From Franconibacter pulveris DSM 19144 (GTDB lineage Bacteria; Pseudomonadota; Gammaproteobacteria; Enterobacterales; Enterobacteriaceae): a stretch of DNA of 64,000 nt. This document shows positions 1 through 11,727 of this stretch, one piece after another. The notes under the pieces are model-generated. The model saw only the letters and a list, made by a program, of their open reading frames with translations. It made no database searches and had not been told where the DNA came from. Location: positions 393,077-457,076 of the forward strand of contig KK211223.1 in assembly GCA_000621185.1 (NCBI GenBank), read 5' to 3'. How positions within the stretch are numbered: the stretch's first letter is position 1; each line of letters opens with the position of its first letter. The translations under genes were made by a program, and so were the position numbers.

Positions 1-536
1 TTTTCGGCAAGCTGGATGAAGGCATGAGCCTGTCGGAGGCGACCGGCATTGCACGTGAAATGGGTTACACCGAACCGGACCCGCGTGACGATCTCTCTGG
101 CATGGATGTGGCGCGCAAGCTGCTTATCCTGGCGCGAGAAACGGGACGCCACCTTGAGCTTTCCGATATTGTGGTGGAGTCGGTGTTGCCGCAAAGCTTC
201 GATGCTTCCGGCGACGTGGCAAGCTTTATGGCGCGCCTGGCGCAACTGGATGACGAGTTTTCCGCTCGCGTGGCGCAGGTCCGCGACGAAGGCAAAGTGT
301 TGCGTTATGTCGGCAATATTGAAGAAGACGGCGTCTGCCGCGTGAAGATTGCCGCCGTGGACGGCAACGATCCGCTCTATAAAGTGAAAAACGGCGAGAA
401 CGCGCTGGCCTTTTACAGCCGTTATTATCAGCCGTTGCCGCTGGTGCTGCGCGGCTATGGCGCAGGGAATGACGTGACGGCGGCGGGCGTATTCGCTGAC
501 CTGCTGCGTACGCTCTCATGGAAGTTAGGAGTCTAA
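1..536 (+). CDS. thrA: Bifunctional aspartokinase I / homoserine dehydrogenase I, C-terminal part (partial)
   Basis: The frame is open from the first base and ends at TAA 534-536, giving about 177 residues. They match the C-terminal end of the homoserine dehydrogenase domain of ThrA, which reduces aspartate semialdehyde to homoserine on the way to threonine. The aspartokinase and ACT parts, and the thr leader, lie outside the window. The stop is followed after one base by thrB, the tight coupling typical of thrABC. An ATG at 24 is internal and is not the start. Confidence 0.97.
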   Translation, partial: FGKLDEGMSLSEATGIAREMGYTEPDPRDDLSGMDVARKLLILARETGRHLELSDIVVESVLPQSFDASGDVASFMARLAQLDDEFSARVAQVRDEGKVLRYVGNIEEDGVCRVKIAAVDGNDPLYKVKNGENALAFYSRYYQPLPLVLRGYGAGNDVTAAGVFADLLRTLSWKLGV

Positions 537-537
537 T

Positions 538-1467
538 ATGGTTAAAGTTTATGCCCCCGCTTCCAGCGCGAACATGAGCGTCGGCTTTGACGTGCTGGGC
601 GCGGCGGTGACGCCGGTGGATGGCGCGCTGCTTGGCGATTACGTTACGGTAGAAGCGGCAGATCGCTTCAGCGTGCAAAACCTTGGCCGCTTCGCCGATA
701 AGCTGCCAACGGAGCCCCGGGAAAATATCGTCTGGCAGTGCTGGGAGCGTTTCTGTCAGGAACTTGGCAAAACGGTGCCGGTTACGATGACGCTTGAGAA
801 AAATATGCCTATCGGTTCCGGGCTTGGCTCCAGCGCCTGTTCTGTGGTCGCGGCGCTGGTGGCGATGAACGAATATTGCGGCAAGCCGCTTAGCGACTCG
901 CGGTTATTGCTGCTGATGGGCGAGCTGGAAGGGCGTATTTCCGGCAGTGTGCATTACGACAACGTCGCGCCTTGTTTTCTTGGCGGCATGCAGCTGATGA
1001 TTGAGGAAAACGGCATTATCAGCCAGTCCGTGCCAGGCTTTGAGGAGTGGTTATGGGTGCTGGCTTATCCGGGAATTAAGGTTTCCACCGCCGAAGCGCG
1101 GGCCATTCTTCCGGCGCAGTATCGCCGCCAGGACTGCATCGCTCACGGCCGTCATCTGGCGGGCTTCATTCACGCCTGTCATACGCGTCAGCCTGCGCTT
1201 GCCGCGAAACTGATGCAGGACGTTATCGCCGAGCCGTATCGCACGAAGTTGCTGCCAGGCTTTGGCGAGGCGCGCCAGGCGGCGATGGAGACTGGCGCGC
1301 TGGCGTGCGGCATCTCCGGATCCGGACCCACGCTTTTCGCCGTCTGCGATAAACCGGAAACCGCGCAGCGCGTGGCGGAGTGGCTGGGCCAACACTATCT
1401 GCAAAATCAGGAAGGCTTTGTACATATTTGCCGTCTCGACACGGCGGGCGCACGAGTACTGGGATAA
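538..1467 (+). CDS. thrB: Homoserine kinase
   Basis: 309 residues, the usual ThrB length. It phosphorylates homoserine with ATP to O-phosphohomoserine, the substrate of ThrC. The GHMP-kinase glycine- and serine-rich ATP loop is at about residues 91-100 ([10 protein letters not shown]), and a second GHMP motif with SGSGPT lies near the C terminus. The ATG comes one base after the thrA stop, and AGGAG in the end of thrA serves as ribosome site, so translational coupling is likely. Cytosolic. Confidence 0.98.
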   Translation: MVKVYAPASSANMSVGFDVLGAAVTPVDGALLGDYVTVEAADRFSVQNLGRFADKLPTEPRENIVWQCWERFCQELGKTVPVTMTLEKNMPIGSGLGSSACSVVAALVAMNEYCGKPLSDSRLLLLMGELEGRISGSVHYDNVAPCFLGGMQLMIEENGIISQSVPGFEEWLWVLAYPGIKVSTAEARAILPAQYRRQDCIAHGRHLAGFIHACHTRQPALAAKLMQDVIAEPYRTKLLPGFGEARQAAMETGALACGISGSGPTLFAVCDKPETAQRVAEWLGQHYLQNQEGFVHICRLDTAGARVLG

Positions 1468-1470
1468 AAA

Positions 1471-2760
1471 ATGAAACTCTATAACCTTAAAGATCATAAC
1501 GAGCAGGTCTCCTTCGCACAGGCCGTCACGCAGGGCCTTGGCAAAAATCAGGGGCTCTTCTTTCCGCACGACCTGCCGGAATTCAGCCTGACGGATATCG
1601 ACGCCATGCTGGAGCTCGATTTCGTCGAGCGCAGCAGCAAGATCCTCTCTGCGTTTATCGGCGACGAAATTCCGCAAGAGATTCTGGAAGAGCGCGTGCG
1701 CAAGGCATTTACCTTCCCGGCGCCAGTGAAGCCGGTTGAAGAAGATATTGGTTGCCTGGAGCTGTTCCACGGCCCGACGCTGGCGTTTAAAGATTTCGGC
1801 GGGCGCTTTATGGCGCAGATGCTGGCGCACATTAGCGGCGATAAACCGGTCACCATTCTTACCGCCACCTCCGGCGATACCGGCGCGGCGGTGGCCCACG
1901 CCTTCTATGGCCTGAAAAACGTGCGCGTTGTTATCCTCTACCCGCGCGGCAAAATCAGCCCGCTGCAGGAGAAGCTGTTTTGTACGCTTGGCGGCAACAT
2001 TGAAACCGTGGCCATCGACGGCGATTTTGACGCCTGCCAGGCGCTGGTAAAACAGGCGTTTGATGATGAAGAGCTGAAGCAGAAGCTGGGGCTTAACTCG
2101 GCGAACTCCATTAACATCAGCCGCCTGCTGGCGCAGATTTGCTACTACTTCGAAGCGGTGGCGCAACTGCCGCAGGAAGCGCGCAATCAGCTGGTGGTGT
2201 CTGTGCCGAGCGGCAACTTCGGCGACTTAACGGCGGGGCTGCTCGCTAAAGCGCTGGGGCTGCCGGTGAAACGCTTTATCGCGGCTACCAATGCTAACGA
2301 CACGGTGCCGCGTTTTCTGCAAAACGGCGAGTGGTCGCCAAACCTTACCGTCGCCACGCTTTCCAACGCCATGGACGTCAGCCAGCCGAACAACTGGCCG
2401 CGCGTGGAGGAGCTGTTCCGTCGTAAAAACTGGCGTCTGAAAGATCTGGGCGTGGCGGCTATCGACGACGAAACCACGAAAGCCACCATGCGTGAGCTGC
2501 AAACGAAAGGGTACGTTTCAGAGCCGCACGCGGCGGTAGCATACCGCGCGCTGCGCGACCAGCTGCACCCGGGCGAATATGGGCTGTTCCTCGGCACCGC
2601 GCATCCGGCGAAGTTCAGCGAGAGCGTGGAAGCGGTGCTGGGCGAAACGCTGACGCTGCCGCAGGCGCTGGCGGAGCGCGCCGGGCTGGAGCTGCTCTCA
2701 CATAACCTGCCGGCGGATTTCGCCGCGCTGCGCGAGCTGATGATGAGCAAGGCGCAGTAA
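1471..2760 (+). CDS. thrC: Threonine synthase
   Basis: 429 residues, one more than the E. coli enzyme. This PLP enzyme converts O-phosphohomoserine to threonine and phosphate. The PLP-binding lysine is K107 in the segment FKDFGG, and the TATSGDTGAA phosphate-binding loop follows. It starts three bases after the thrB stop and is the last gene of thrABC, closed by the terminator at 2769-2796. Confidence 0.98.
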   Translation: MKLYNLKDHNEQVSFAQAVTQGLGKNQGLFFPHDLPEFSLTDIDAMLELDFVERSSKILSAFIGDEIPQEILEERVRKAFTFPAPVKPVEEDIGCLELFHGPTLAFKDFGGRFMAQMLAHISGDKPVTILTATSGDTGAAVAHAFYGLKNVRVVILYPRGKISPLQEKLFCTLGGNIETVAIDGDFDACQALVKQAFDDEELKQKLGLNSANSINISRLLAQICYYFEAVAQLPQEARNQLVVSVPSGNFGDLTAGLLAKALGLPVKRFIAATNANDTVPRFLQNGEWSPNLTVATLSNAMDVSQPNNWPRVEELFRRKNWRLKDLGVAAIDDETTKATMRELQTKGYVSEPHAAVAYRALRDQLHPGEYGLFLGTAHPAKFSESVEAVLGETLTLPQALAERAGLELLSHNLPADFAALRELMMSKAQ

Positions 2761-2768
2761 CCCTTCAG

Positions 2769-2796
2769 GGAGAGGCCAGGCCTCTCCTTTTTTTGT
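2769..2796 (+). terminator. Rho-independent terminator of thrABC
   Basis: GGAGAGG (2769-2775) pairs with CCTCTCC (2781-2787) around a 5-base loop. A run of eight T follows at once, and a second T run comes after it. Confidence 0.9.
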
Positions 2797-2973
2797 TTTT
2801 TTTACCGCCAACTGTGAAGAAAATCGACAGGAATCTGGCAGGAAAAAAGCAGAAATTCCCAATAAATGCGGTAACTTAGCAATTAGGATTGCAGAGACTA
2901 ACGCATGGCGCGCGTTCGGCATAAGCTCTCCCCATCGACCCATTCAGGGTAATGATGTTGTGAGGGGTGACCT

Positions 2974-3246
2974 ATGTTGAAATCAATGATTCTGGCGTTA
3001 ACCGTAATAATGGTGGCTCCGTTCGCGGCGCAGGCGTCTGAGATTACGCTGCTGCCTGCTGTAAAACTGCACATTGGCGACCAGGACAACCACGGTAATT
3101 ACTGGGACGGCGGGCACTGGCGCGACCGCGGCTGGTGGAACAAACACTACGAGTGGCGCGACAAACACTGGCAGCCGCACGGACGCGACCATCGCCCGGG
3201 CCCGCGCTTTGAAGGTCGTGATGACCATGGACGTCATCATCGCTAA
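2974..3246 (+). CDS. yaaX: YaaX-like DUF2502 secreted small protein
   Basis: 90 residues. A signal peptide (about residues 1-21, ending AAQA) precedes a mature part very rich in Trp, His, Asp, Arg and Gly, with the WDGGHWRD and HYEWRDKHW segments of the DUF2502 family (YaaX, YpeC). The position between thrC and yaaA is where E. coli carries yaaX. GAGGGG at 2962-2967 is a good ribosome site. The function of the family is not known. The aromatic and His-rich mature part suggests a periplasmic ligand or metal contact, but that is only inference. Confidence 0.85.
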   Translation: MLKSMILALTVIMVAPFAAQASEITLLPAVKLHIGDQDNHGNYWDGGHWRDRGWWNKHYEWRDKHWQPHGRDHRPGPRFEGRDDHGRHHR

Positions 3247-3247
3247 T

Positions 3248-3277
3248 AAAAAACGCCAGCTTAAGCTGGCGTTTTTG
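3248..3277. terminator. Bidirectional terminator between yaaX and yaaA
   Basis: A near-perfect inverted repeat, AACGCCAGC / GCTGGCGTT (3252-3260 and 3265-3273), has A-rich sequence on the left and T5 on the right. It can stop transcription of convergent yaaX and yaaA; the yaaA stop codon begins at 3278. Confidence 0.85.
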
Positions 3278-4051
3278 TTATTGCTCGTGGCGCTTAAAGA
3301 CCAGCTCCGTCGGACCGGACGCCGCGTCGTCAAAGAAATAGCCTTCGCTGTTGAAATCCTGCAATTGCTCCGGCTTCGTCAGCCGTTTTTCAATAATAAA
3401 ACGGCTCATTAGCCCGCGCGCTTTTTTGGCGTAGAAACTGATCACCTTAAACTTGCCATTTTTCTCATCCAGGAACACGGGCTTGATGATTTCCGCATTC
3501 AGCTTGCCTGGCTTCACCGCTTTGAAATACTCATCGGAAGCCAGATTGATAACGATATTGTCGCCCTGCGCGGCGATAGCTTCGTTAAGCTTGTGGGTGA
3601 TCGTCTCGCCCCAGAAGCTGTAGAGATCTTTGCCGCGGGCGTTCTCCAGGCGGGTGCCCATTTCCAGGCGGTAGGGTTGCATCAGATCGAGCGGGCGCAG
3701 CACGCCGTAGAGGCCGGAGAGCATGCGCAGATGCTGCTGAGCGAAATCGAAATCCGCTTCGCTGAAGGTTTCCGCCTCAAGCCCGGTGTAAACATCGCCT
3801 TTAAACGCGAGGATCGCCTGGCGGGCGTTTTCCGGCGTGAAGTCCGGGTGCCAGTCGTGGAAGCGGGTAGCGTTAAGCGCCGCAAGCTTGCTGCTGATGC
3901 TCATCAGGTCCGCTATCTCTGCATCAGAAAGGCGGCGCGCCACATCGATTAACTGTTGTGAATGGTCCAGCAGTTCCGGCTGCGTAAAGCGCTGCGTTGC
4001 GAGCGGGCTCTGGTAATCCAGGGTTTTGGCGGGTGAAATAAGAATCAGCAT
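3278..4051 (-). CDS. yaaA: Peroxide stress resistance protein YaaA (DUF328/UPF0246)
   Basis: 257 residues, the normal family length. The N terminus [12 protein letters not shown] is the family signature, and further conserved blocks ([24 protein letters not shown]) are present. In E. coli the gene belongs to the OxyR response and limits intracellular iron and oxidative damage; newer work assigns it DNA binding. That role is family knowledge, not visible here. It is convergent with yaaX and downstream of nothing on its own strand except yaaJ, 79 bases away. Confidence 0.95.
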   Translation of the reverse strand: MLILISPAKTLDYQSPLATQRFTQPELLDHSQQLIDVARRLSDAEIADLMSISSKLAALNATRFHDWHPDFTPENARQAILAFKGDVYTGLEAETFSEADFDFAQQHLRMLSGLYGVLRPLDLMQPYRLEMGTRLENARGKDLYSFWGETITHKLNEAIAAQGDNIVINLASDEYFKAVKPGKLNAEIIKPVFLDEKNGKFKVISFYAKKARGLMSRFIIEKRLTKPEQLQDFNSEGYFFDDAASGPTELVFKRHEQ

Positions 4052-4130
4052 CTCTTTTCCTTCTCGAAATTTCCCCGAACTTTACCAAAAAACGTCGCCG
4101 GAGTGACCAATAGGTGTGATTGAAAACCGC

Positions 4131-5564
4131 TCATTCACGGGGCAGATCCTTCCAGCTGTCCGCCTCCAGTTGTCTTTCGATATCGGGATAGCGTCTGACG
4201 TCAAAAACAGGTTTTATGCCAAGCTTGCGCTGGCGCAGGTAATCATCCGCAATCAGCTTAACGACGGGTGAAAGCAGCAAAATGGCGATGAGATTGGTTA
4301 TCGCCAGTAGCGCCATAGCGATATCGGCCAGTTGCCAGACGGTGGGGAAGGTCGCGAACGCACCGAAAAGCACCATCGACAGCGTACCTGCGCGAAGCAG
4401 CCACAGGCGCAGCGGCGTGCTGCGGGTCAAAAACAGCAGGTTATTTTCGGCATAGGCGTAATTCGCCACAATCGAGGTAAAGGCAAAGAACATCACAATA
4501 ATGGCGACGTAGCCGGAGGCCCAGCTGCCTGCAAGCGTGGCGAGCGCCTGCTGCGTGAGCATGATGCCATCGTAAGAGGCGCTGGTTTGCTCCTGCGCGC
4601 CGGAGAGCAACACAATAGCCGCCGTAGCGGAACAGATAATCACCGTATCGATAAACACGCCAATCATCTGGACGATGCCCTGCGCAGCGGGATGAGGGGG
4701 CCATGATGCGGCGGCGGCCGCTGCATTCGGCGTGGAGCCCATTCCCGCTTCATTCGAAAACATGCCGCGCTGAAAGCCGCTGGTTATTGCCTGGCTCAGG
4801 GTCCAGGCGAGCGCGCCGGAGGCCGCTTCGTGCCAGCCGAACGCGCTTTTGAAAATCAGCGCTACTACGTCAGGCAGGCGGGGCAAATTCAGCAGCACGA
4901 CAATAGCGGCGGTCAGCGCCCATGCGCCCCCCGTTATGGGCATAACCCACTGCGAAAAGCGGGCCACGCCTTTCATGCCCCGCAGAATAACCAGCAGCGT
5001 GGCGGCTACCAGCACCACAGCGATAAACCATTTAGGGGCGTTGAAGGCATGGTTCAGGGCAAGGGTGAGCGAGTTTGCCTGTACGGCATTAAAAACCAGG
5101 CCAAAGGCGATAAGCAGGAAAATAGAGAACAAGACGCCCATCCAGCGCATGCCGAGACCGCGCTCCATGTACCAGGCGGGGCCGCCGCGAAAGCGCCCGC
5201 TCGCGTCTCGCCCTTTATAGAGCTGCGCCAGAGAACATTCGGCGAAAGAGGTCGCCATACCCACAAGAGCCGTTACCCACATCCAGAACACGGCCCCCGG
5301 CCCGCCCGTGGCGATGGCTATCGCCACGCCTGCGATATTGCCGCTACTGACGCGGGCGGCGAGACTGGTGCAAAGAGCCTGGAAGGAGGTTAGCCCATCG
5401 GTGGCGGGAGTTACGCTTCTGCGCAGGCTTTTCGCGAAATGGCGAAGATAACGGAACTGAATCCCGCCAGTGCGAAAGGTGAACCAGATTCCTGCCCCAG
5501 GCAGCAGGTAAATCATCACCGAACCCCAGAGTATATCGCTGATAAAATACAGAAAATCTGACAT
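4131..5564 (-). CDS. yaaJ: AGCS-family sodium/amino-acid symporter YaaJ
   Basis: 477 residues with about ten hydrophobic segments. It belongs to the alanine/glycine:cation symporter family, shown by the GGIQFRYLRHF start region and the segments SSGNIAGVAIAIATGGPGAVFWMW and FSNEAGMGSTPNAAA. Probable inner-membrane uptake of alanine or glycine with sodium; the exact substrate of YaaJ is not established. It is a single gene, with its promoter presumably in 5565-5700, back to back with talB. Confidence 0.93.
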   Translation of the reverse strand: MSDFLYFISDILWGSVMIYLLPGAGIWFTFRTGGIQFRYLRHFAKSLRRSVTPATDGLTSFQALCTSLAARVSSGNIAGVAIAIATGGPGAVFWMWVTALVGMATSFAECSLAQLYKGRDASGRFRGGPAWYMERGLGMRWMGVLFSIFLLIAFGLVFNAVQANSLTLALNHAFNAPKWFIAVVLVAATLLVILRGMKGVARFSQWVMPITGGAWALTAAIVVLLNLPRLPDVVALIFKSAFGWHEAASGALAWTLSQAITSGFQRGMFSNEAGMGSTPNAAAAAASWPPHPAAQGIVQMIGVFIDTVIICSATAAIVLLSGAQEQTSASYDGIMLTQQALATLAGSWASGYVAIIVMFFAFTSIVANYAYAENNLLFLTRSTPLRLWLLRAGTLSMVLFGAFATFPTVWQLADIAMALLAITNLIAILLLSPVVKLIADDYLRQRKLGIKPVFDVRRYPDIERQLEADSWKDLPRE

Positions 5565-5686
5565 TCATTTCCCTCTTGCCGCCGTCTGGCCTTGTCCGGT
5601 GCTGGCATGCTGTTCTCTGTGCCGCCGGGACTGACAACGAACAGGCCAGCGCAGTTTACCACAGCGGCCAGGCCCGCTTGCCCCGG

Positions 5687-5714
5687 TTGCGCTGAAAGTG
5701 TCTCGTGTTATCAT
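5687..5714 (+). promoter_or_regulatory. Candidate sigma-70 promoter for talB
   Basis: TTGCGC (5687-5692), a 16-base spacer, then TATCAT (5709-5714), followed by about 50 bases of leader before the talB ATG. The assignment rests on hexamer match and position only. Confidence 0.45.
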
Positions 5715-5767
5715 CAGCGCAGGCCGGTTACATCTCCCTAACACGAAGTTTTAAGAGAAACATTATC

Positions 5768-6721
5768 ATGACGGATAAATTGACCTCCCTTCGTCAGTTC
5801 ACCACCGTAGTGGCTGACACTGGAGACATCGCGGCAATGAAGCTGTATCAGCCGCAGGATGCCACCACCAACCCTTCTCTGATCCTTAACGCCGCGCAAA
5901 TTCCTGAGTACCGCAAGCTGATTGATGACGCTGTGACCTGGGCGAAAAGCCAGAGCAACGACCGTGCGCAGCAGGTTGTGGACGCGACCGACAAGCTGGC
6001 GGTAAATATTGGTCTGGAAATTCTTAAGCTCATCCCGGGCCGTATCTCTACCGAAGTGGATGCGCGTCTCTCTTATGACACTGAAGGCAGCATCGCCAAA
6101 GCCAAGCGTCTGATCAAACTTTATAACGATGCTGGCATCAGCAATGACCGCATCCTGATCAAGCTGGCCTCGACCTGGCAGGGTATCCGCGCGGCGGAGC
6201 AGCTGGAAAAAGAGGGCATCAACTGTAACCTGACGCTGCTCTTCTCCTTCGCGCAGGCGCGTGCTTGCGCTGAAGCGGGCGTGTTCCTGATTTCCCCGTT
6301 CGTAGGCCGTATCCTCGACTGGTACAAAACCAATACGGACAAAAAAGAGTATGCGCCGCAGGAAGATCCGGGCGTGGTTTCCGTCAGCGAAATCTACCAG
6401 TACTACAAGCAGCACGGTTATGAAACCGTGGTGATGGGCGCAAGCTTCCGCAACACAGGCGAAATCCTTGAGCTGGCAGGTTGCGATCGTCTGACTATCG
6501 CTCCGGCGCTCCTCAAAGAGCTGGCGGAAAGCGAAGGTGCTGTGGAGCGCAAGCTTGCTTACTCTGGCGACGTAAAAGCGCGTCCGGAGCGCATCACCGA
6601 GTCTGAGTTCCTGTGGCAGCATAACCAGGATCCGATGGCGGTAGACAAACTGGCGGACGGCATCCGCAAGTTCGCCGTCGACCAGGAAAAACTGGAAAAA
6701 ATGGTCGAAGCGCTGCTGTAA
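5768..6721 (+). CDS. talB: Transaldolase B
   Basis: 317 residues from this ATG, exactly the E. coli TalB length; upstream in-frame codons are ignored because similarity starts at [11 protein letters not shown]. The enzyme moves a dihydroxyacetone unit between sedoheptulose 7-phosphate and glyceraldehyde 3-phosphate in the non-oxidative pentose phosphate pathway. The Schiff-base lysine is K132 in ILIKLAST, and D17 and E96 fall in conserved blocks. Monocistronic, with its own terminator at 6728-6755. Confidence 0.98.
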   Translation: MTDKLTSLRQFTTVVADTGDIAAMKLYQPQDATTNPSLILNAAQIPEYRKLIDDAVTWAKSQSNDRAQQVVDATDKLAVNIGLEILKLIPGRISTEVDARLSYDTEGSIAKAKRLIKLYNDAGISNDRILIKLASTWQGIRAAEQLEKEGINCNLTLLFSFAQARACAEAGVFLISPFVGRILDWYKTNTDKKEYAPQEDPGVVSVSEIYQYYKQHGYETVVMGASFRNTGEILELAGCDRLTIAPALLKELAESEGAVERKLAYSGDVKARPERITESEFLWQHNQDPMAVDKLADGIRKFAVDQEKLEKMVEALL

Positions 6722-6727
6722 TCCCTC

Positions 6728-6755
6728 CGTGGCCGGGCATTCCGGCCACGTTTCT
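6728..6755 (+). terminator. Terminator of talB
   Basis: CGTGGCCGG (6728-6736) and CCGGCCACG (6742-6750) form a 9-bp stem with loop GCATT, followed by TTTCTT. Confidence 0.85.
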
Positions 6756-6815
6756 TCCCGCTTTACCCCGCTCGCGTGTATCATTTCGCAAAGTGAATCT
6801 GTTTTCGGAATTGAT

Positions 6816-7403
6816 ATGAACACGTTACGCATCGGCTTAGTTTCCATCTCTGATCGCGCCTCCAGCGGCGTTTACCAGGATAAAGGCATTCCCGCCTTGC
6901 AGGAGTGGCTCGCGCAGGCGCTGACCACGCCGTTTGTTATTGAAACCCGCCTTATTCCCGATGAGCAGCCGCTTATCGAGCAAACCTTATGCGAGCTGGT
7001 GGATGAAATGGGCTGTCATCTGGTGCTGACTACCGGCGGCACCGGCCCCGCGCGCCGCGATGTGACGCCAGACGCCACGCTTGCCGTCGCCGACCGCGAA
7101 ATGCCGGGCTTCGGCGAACAGATGCGCCAGATAAGCCTGCGCTTCGTCCCTACCGCTATCCTTTCACGTCAGGTGGGCGTCATTCGTAAACAGGCGTTGA
7201 TTCTTAACCTGCCGGGCCAGCCGAAATCGATTAAAGAGACGCTCGAAGGGCTAAAGCAGGAAAACGGTGAAGTCGTAGTGCCGGGCATTTTTGCCAGCGT
7301 ACCGTATTGCATACAGCTTCTCGATGGGCCTTATATTGAAACTGACCCGCAAGTGGTAGCGGCTTTTCGCCCTAAAAACGCGATACGTGAAATTAAATGC
7401 TGA
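6816..7403 (+). CDS. mog: Molybdopterin adenylyltransferase
   Basis: 195 residues from ATG 6816, the E. coli Mog length; the longer upstream frame overlaps the talB terminator and has no similarity. Mog adenylylates molybdopterin before molybdenum insertion by MoeA. The MoaB/Mog fold motif TTGGTGPARRD and the DADRE-like block TLAVADREMPGF are present, and LNLPGQPKS lies further on. An inverted repeat without a T run (7426-7445, ACGCCAGA / TCTGGCGT) follows the gene and may be a weak terminator. Confidence 0.97.
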   Translation: MNTLRIGLVSISDRASSGVYQDKGIPALQEWLAQALTTPFVIETRLIPDEQPLIEQTLCELVDEMGCHLVLTTGGTGPARRDVTPDATLAVADREMPGFGEQMRQISLRFVPTAILSRQVGVIRKQALILNLPGQPKSIKETLEGLKQENGEVVVPGIFASVPYCIQLLDGPYIETDPQVVAAFRPKNAIREIKC

Positions 7404-7531
7404 TTATTTTTTGATTATAAGATAAACGCCAGAACGCTCTGGCGTGAAGTATTTATGCCGTTATAGTAAGGATAGGTTTACGGCTTCGTCGTAAATTAAT
7501 TCTAACAATTCTCTTTACAAACGGCTTTCTT

Positions 7532-8839
7532 ATGTCAGAACACACGCGACCTCTCAATCGACAGGATTATAAGACCCTGACGCTTGCCGCTCTTGGCGGC
7601 GCGCTGGAGTTTTATGACTTCATCATCTTCGTTTTCTTTGCCGCCGTGGTAGGCGAGCTCTTCTTTCCTGCGGATATTCCTGAATGGCTGCGCCAGGTGC
7701 AGACCTTCGGTATTTTCGCGGCAGGCTATCTGGCGCGACCGCTGGGCGGCATCATCATGGCGCATTTTGGCGACCTGGTCGGCCGCAAAAAGATGTTTAC
7801 GCTCAGCATTTTATTGATGGCGGTGCCTACGCTGGCTATCGGTTTGCTGCCGACTTACGCCTCATTGGGCATCGCTGCGCCGTTGTTGCTGTTGTTAATG
7901 CGGGTATTGCAAGGCGCGGCCATTGGCGGCGAAGTGCCTGGCGCCTGGGTTTTTGTCGCGGAGCACGTGCCCGCTAAGCGTATCGGCATCGCCTGCGGCA
8001 CGCTGACGGCGGGGCTGACGGTAGGTATTCTGCTCGGTTCAGTGGTCGCCACGCTTATTAACACCAGCATGACTCAGCAAACGATCCATGACGGCGGCTG
8101 GCGTATCCCCTTCCTGCTCGGCGGCGCGTTTGGTCTGGTCGCGATGTACCTGCGCCGCTGGCTGCAGGAAACGCCTGTTTTTATCGAGATGCAGCAGCGT
8201 AAAGCGCTGGCGGAAGAACTGCCGTTAAAAGCGGTGGTGGTGAATCACAGGAAAGCGGTGGTGGTATCTATGCTGCTGACCTGGCTGCTTTCCGCAGGCA
8301 TTGTCGTGGTTATCCTGATGTCTCCTGTCTGGCTGCAAAAGCAACTGGGCATCGCGCCGGCATTGACCCTGCAGGCCAACAGCCTCGCTACCGTTATGTT
8401 GACGCTGGGATGCCTGGCGGCAGGGACAGTTGTGGATCGCGTAGGGGCGAGTAAAACCTTTATCGCGGGCAGCCTGCTGCTGGCGGTATGCAGCTGGCTC
8501 TTCTATCACCTGACGGCAGGCAATCCCGCTTACTTATTCCCGCTTTATGGGCTGGTTGGGTTCAGCGTTGGCGTAGTCGGCGCGGTGCCTTATGTGATGG
8601 TGCGCGCTTTCCCGGCGGAGGTTCGTTTCACCGGCATTTCGTTCTCTTATAACGTGGCATACGCTATTTTTGGCGGCCTGACGCCGATTCTGGTGACGCT
8701 GCTAATGAACGTATCGCCGATGGCGCCGGCCTGGTATGTGCTTGCACTGGCGCTGCTGGGGCTGGGGGTAGGGATCTGGCTGCGTCAGGATATTCATCAG
8801 CCGGATAGCGTTTCTGAAAGCTCGCCAGCGCATATCTGA
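7532..8839 (+). CDS. MFS transporter, metabolite:proton symporter type
   Basis: 435 residues with 12 predicted membrane spans. After a short polar N terminus, LEFYDFIIFVFFA and ARPLGGIIMAHFGDLVGRKKMF give the MHS-type pattern with the loop 2-3 motif GDxxGRKK; a charged loop of about 25 residues follows span 6 (QQRKALAEELPLK). MHS members carry citrate, shikimate, proline or betaine and similar solutes; I cannot assign a substrate. No clear Shine-Dalgarno precedes the ATG. K-12 has no gene between mog and satP, so this is accessory relative to K-12. It is convergent with satP across a shared terminator. Confidence 0.88.
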   Translation: MSEHTRPLNRQDYKTLTLAALGGALEFYDFIIFVFFAAVVGELFFPADIPEWLRQVQTFGIFAAGYLARPLGGIIMAHFGDLVGRKKMFTLSILLMAVPTLAIGLLPTYASLGIAAPLLLLLMRVLQGAAIGGEVPGAWVFVAEHVPAKRIGIACGTLTAGLTVGILLGSVVATLINTSMTQQTIHDGGWRIPFLLGGAFGLVAMYLRRWLQETPVFIEMQQRKALAEELPLKAVVVNHRKAVVVSMLLTWLLSAGIVVVILMSPVWLQKQLGIAPALTLQANSLATVMLTLGCLAAGTVVDRVGASKTFIAGSLLLAVCSWLFYHLTAGNPAYLFPLYGLVGFSVGVVGAVPYVMVRAFPAEVRFTGISFSYNVAYAIFGGLTPILVTLLMNVSPMAPAWYVLALALLGLGVGIWLRQDIHQPDSVSESSPAHI

Positions 8840-8853
8840 TCTATTACAGAGAG

Positions 8854-8882
8854 AAAAAGCCCACCGCGCTGGTGGGCTTTTC
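8854..8882. terminator. Bidirectional terminator between the MFS gene and satP
   Basis: AGCCCACC (8858-8865) pairs with GGTGGGCT (8871-8878) around loop GCGCT. A4 precedes the stem and T4 follows it, so it works for both converging genes. Confidence 0.88.
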
Positions 8883-8885
8883 GTA

Positions 8886-9488
8886 TTACTGCGCCAGAGC
8901 GTTCATCGCGGCGTTTGTAGCTTCATGGCGTTCGCCAATCGGCAATACAGTGCGGCCGTACTGCTCGTTCAACACTTCGCCCATCGCCAGGTAGATGGCG
9001 CTGGCGCCGCAGATGAGACCAATCCAGCCCGCCACGCGCACAATGCCTTCGTTATCCAGCAGATGACCTGCCGCCAGCAGCGCGAAAAGCACCGTCAGGC
9101 TCAGGAAAACAAATTGCAGCACGCGCGCGCCTTGCAGGGTGCCGAAGAACATAAACAGCGTAAACACGCCCCAGACGCCAAGATAAACGCCAAGGAAGTG
9201 GCCGTTCGCCGCTTCCGCCAGGCCGAGCTTCGGCAGCAGCAGGATAGCGACCAGCGTCAGCCAAAAAGAGCCGTAAGAGGTAAAGGCGGTTAAGCCGAAG
9301 GTATTGCCTTTTTTATATTCCAGCAGGCCGGCAAAGATTTGCGCGATGCCGCCATAGAAAATGCCCATCGCCAGGATAATGCCATCCAGTGGGAACAGGC
9401 CGATATTATGCAGATTGAGCAGAATGGTCGTCATACCAAAGCCCATAAGGCCCAGAGGAGCCGGATTTGCCAGTGTGGTGTTACCCAT
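8886..9488 (-). CDS. satP: Acetate/succinate:proton symporter SatP (YaaH)
   Basis: 200 residues with six membrane spans. NPAPLGLMGFGMTT at residues 8-21 is the acetate-uptake (GPR1/FUN34/YaaH) signature. It takes up acetate and succinate across the inner membrane. The C terminus is about 12 residues longer than E. coli SatP (added tail rich in Ala and Asn). It is transcribed away from dnaK; the 295-bp gap 9489-9783 must hold its promoter as well as that of dnaK. Confidence 0.95.
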   Translation of the reverse strand: MGNTTLANPAPLGLMGFGMTTILLNLHNIGLFPLDGIILAMGIFYGGIAQIFAGLLEYKKGNTFGLTAFTSYGSFWLTLVAILLLPKLGLAEAANGHFLGVYLGVWGVFTLFMFFGTLQGARVLQFVFLSLTVLFALLAAGHLLDNEGIVRVAGWIGLICGASAIYLAMGEVLNEQYGRTVLPIGERHEATNAAMNALAQ

Positions 9489-9633
9489 AAACCCTCATAA
9501 AATAGGTAATAAATTGAAATTAAAAAGGCCCGTCGCCAGCATGCTCTGAGCGGGGCGCGGCATCATAATCGCGGCAATTTTCACCGTCTATGATCTGAAC
9601 AGGGGGAAAAGAAAAAAATTTTCAGCCGTCCCC

Positions 9634-9661
9634 CTTGATGCCCGGTGATGCGACCCCATCT
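9634..9661 (+). promoter_or_regulatory. Sigma-32 heat-shock promoter of dnaKJ
   Basis: CTTGATG (9634-9640), a 13-base spacer and CCCCATCT (9654-9661) match the sigma-32 consensus CTTGAAA-N13-15-CCCCATNT and closely resemble the E. coli dnaK P1 promoter. It gives a leader of about 115 bases before the dnaK ATG. The rest of the satP-dnaK gap shows no further gene. Confidence 0.9.
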
Positions 9662-9783
9662 TCTGGTTAACCGAAAAGGGTGAACCTGAAAAAAATGATG
9701 ATTTGGGCAGTTGAAACCGCACGTTTCGCCCGCATAACAGGTTCACACCACATATTGACCGAATTTTTAGTGGAGACGTTTAG

Positions 9784-11700
<1,917 letters not shown>

Positions 11701-11727
11701 TCGCCCTGATGCAGGGTAGATAAACCA

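Noticed and set aside
3074-3412. A Thr-rich 112-codon frame overlapping yaaX and its terminator
   Set aside because: It runs through the yaaX terminator into yaaA on the wrong strand, and its Thr-rich part is just yaaX read in another frame.
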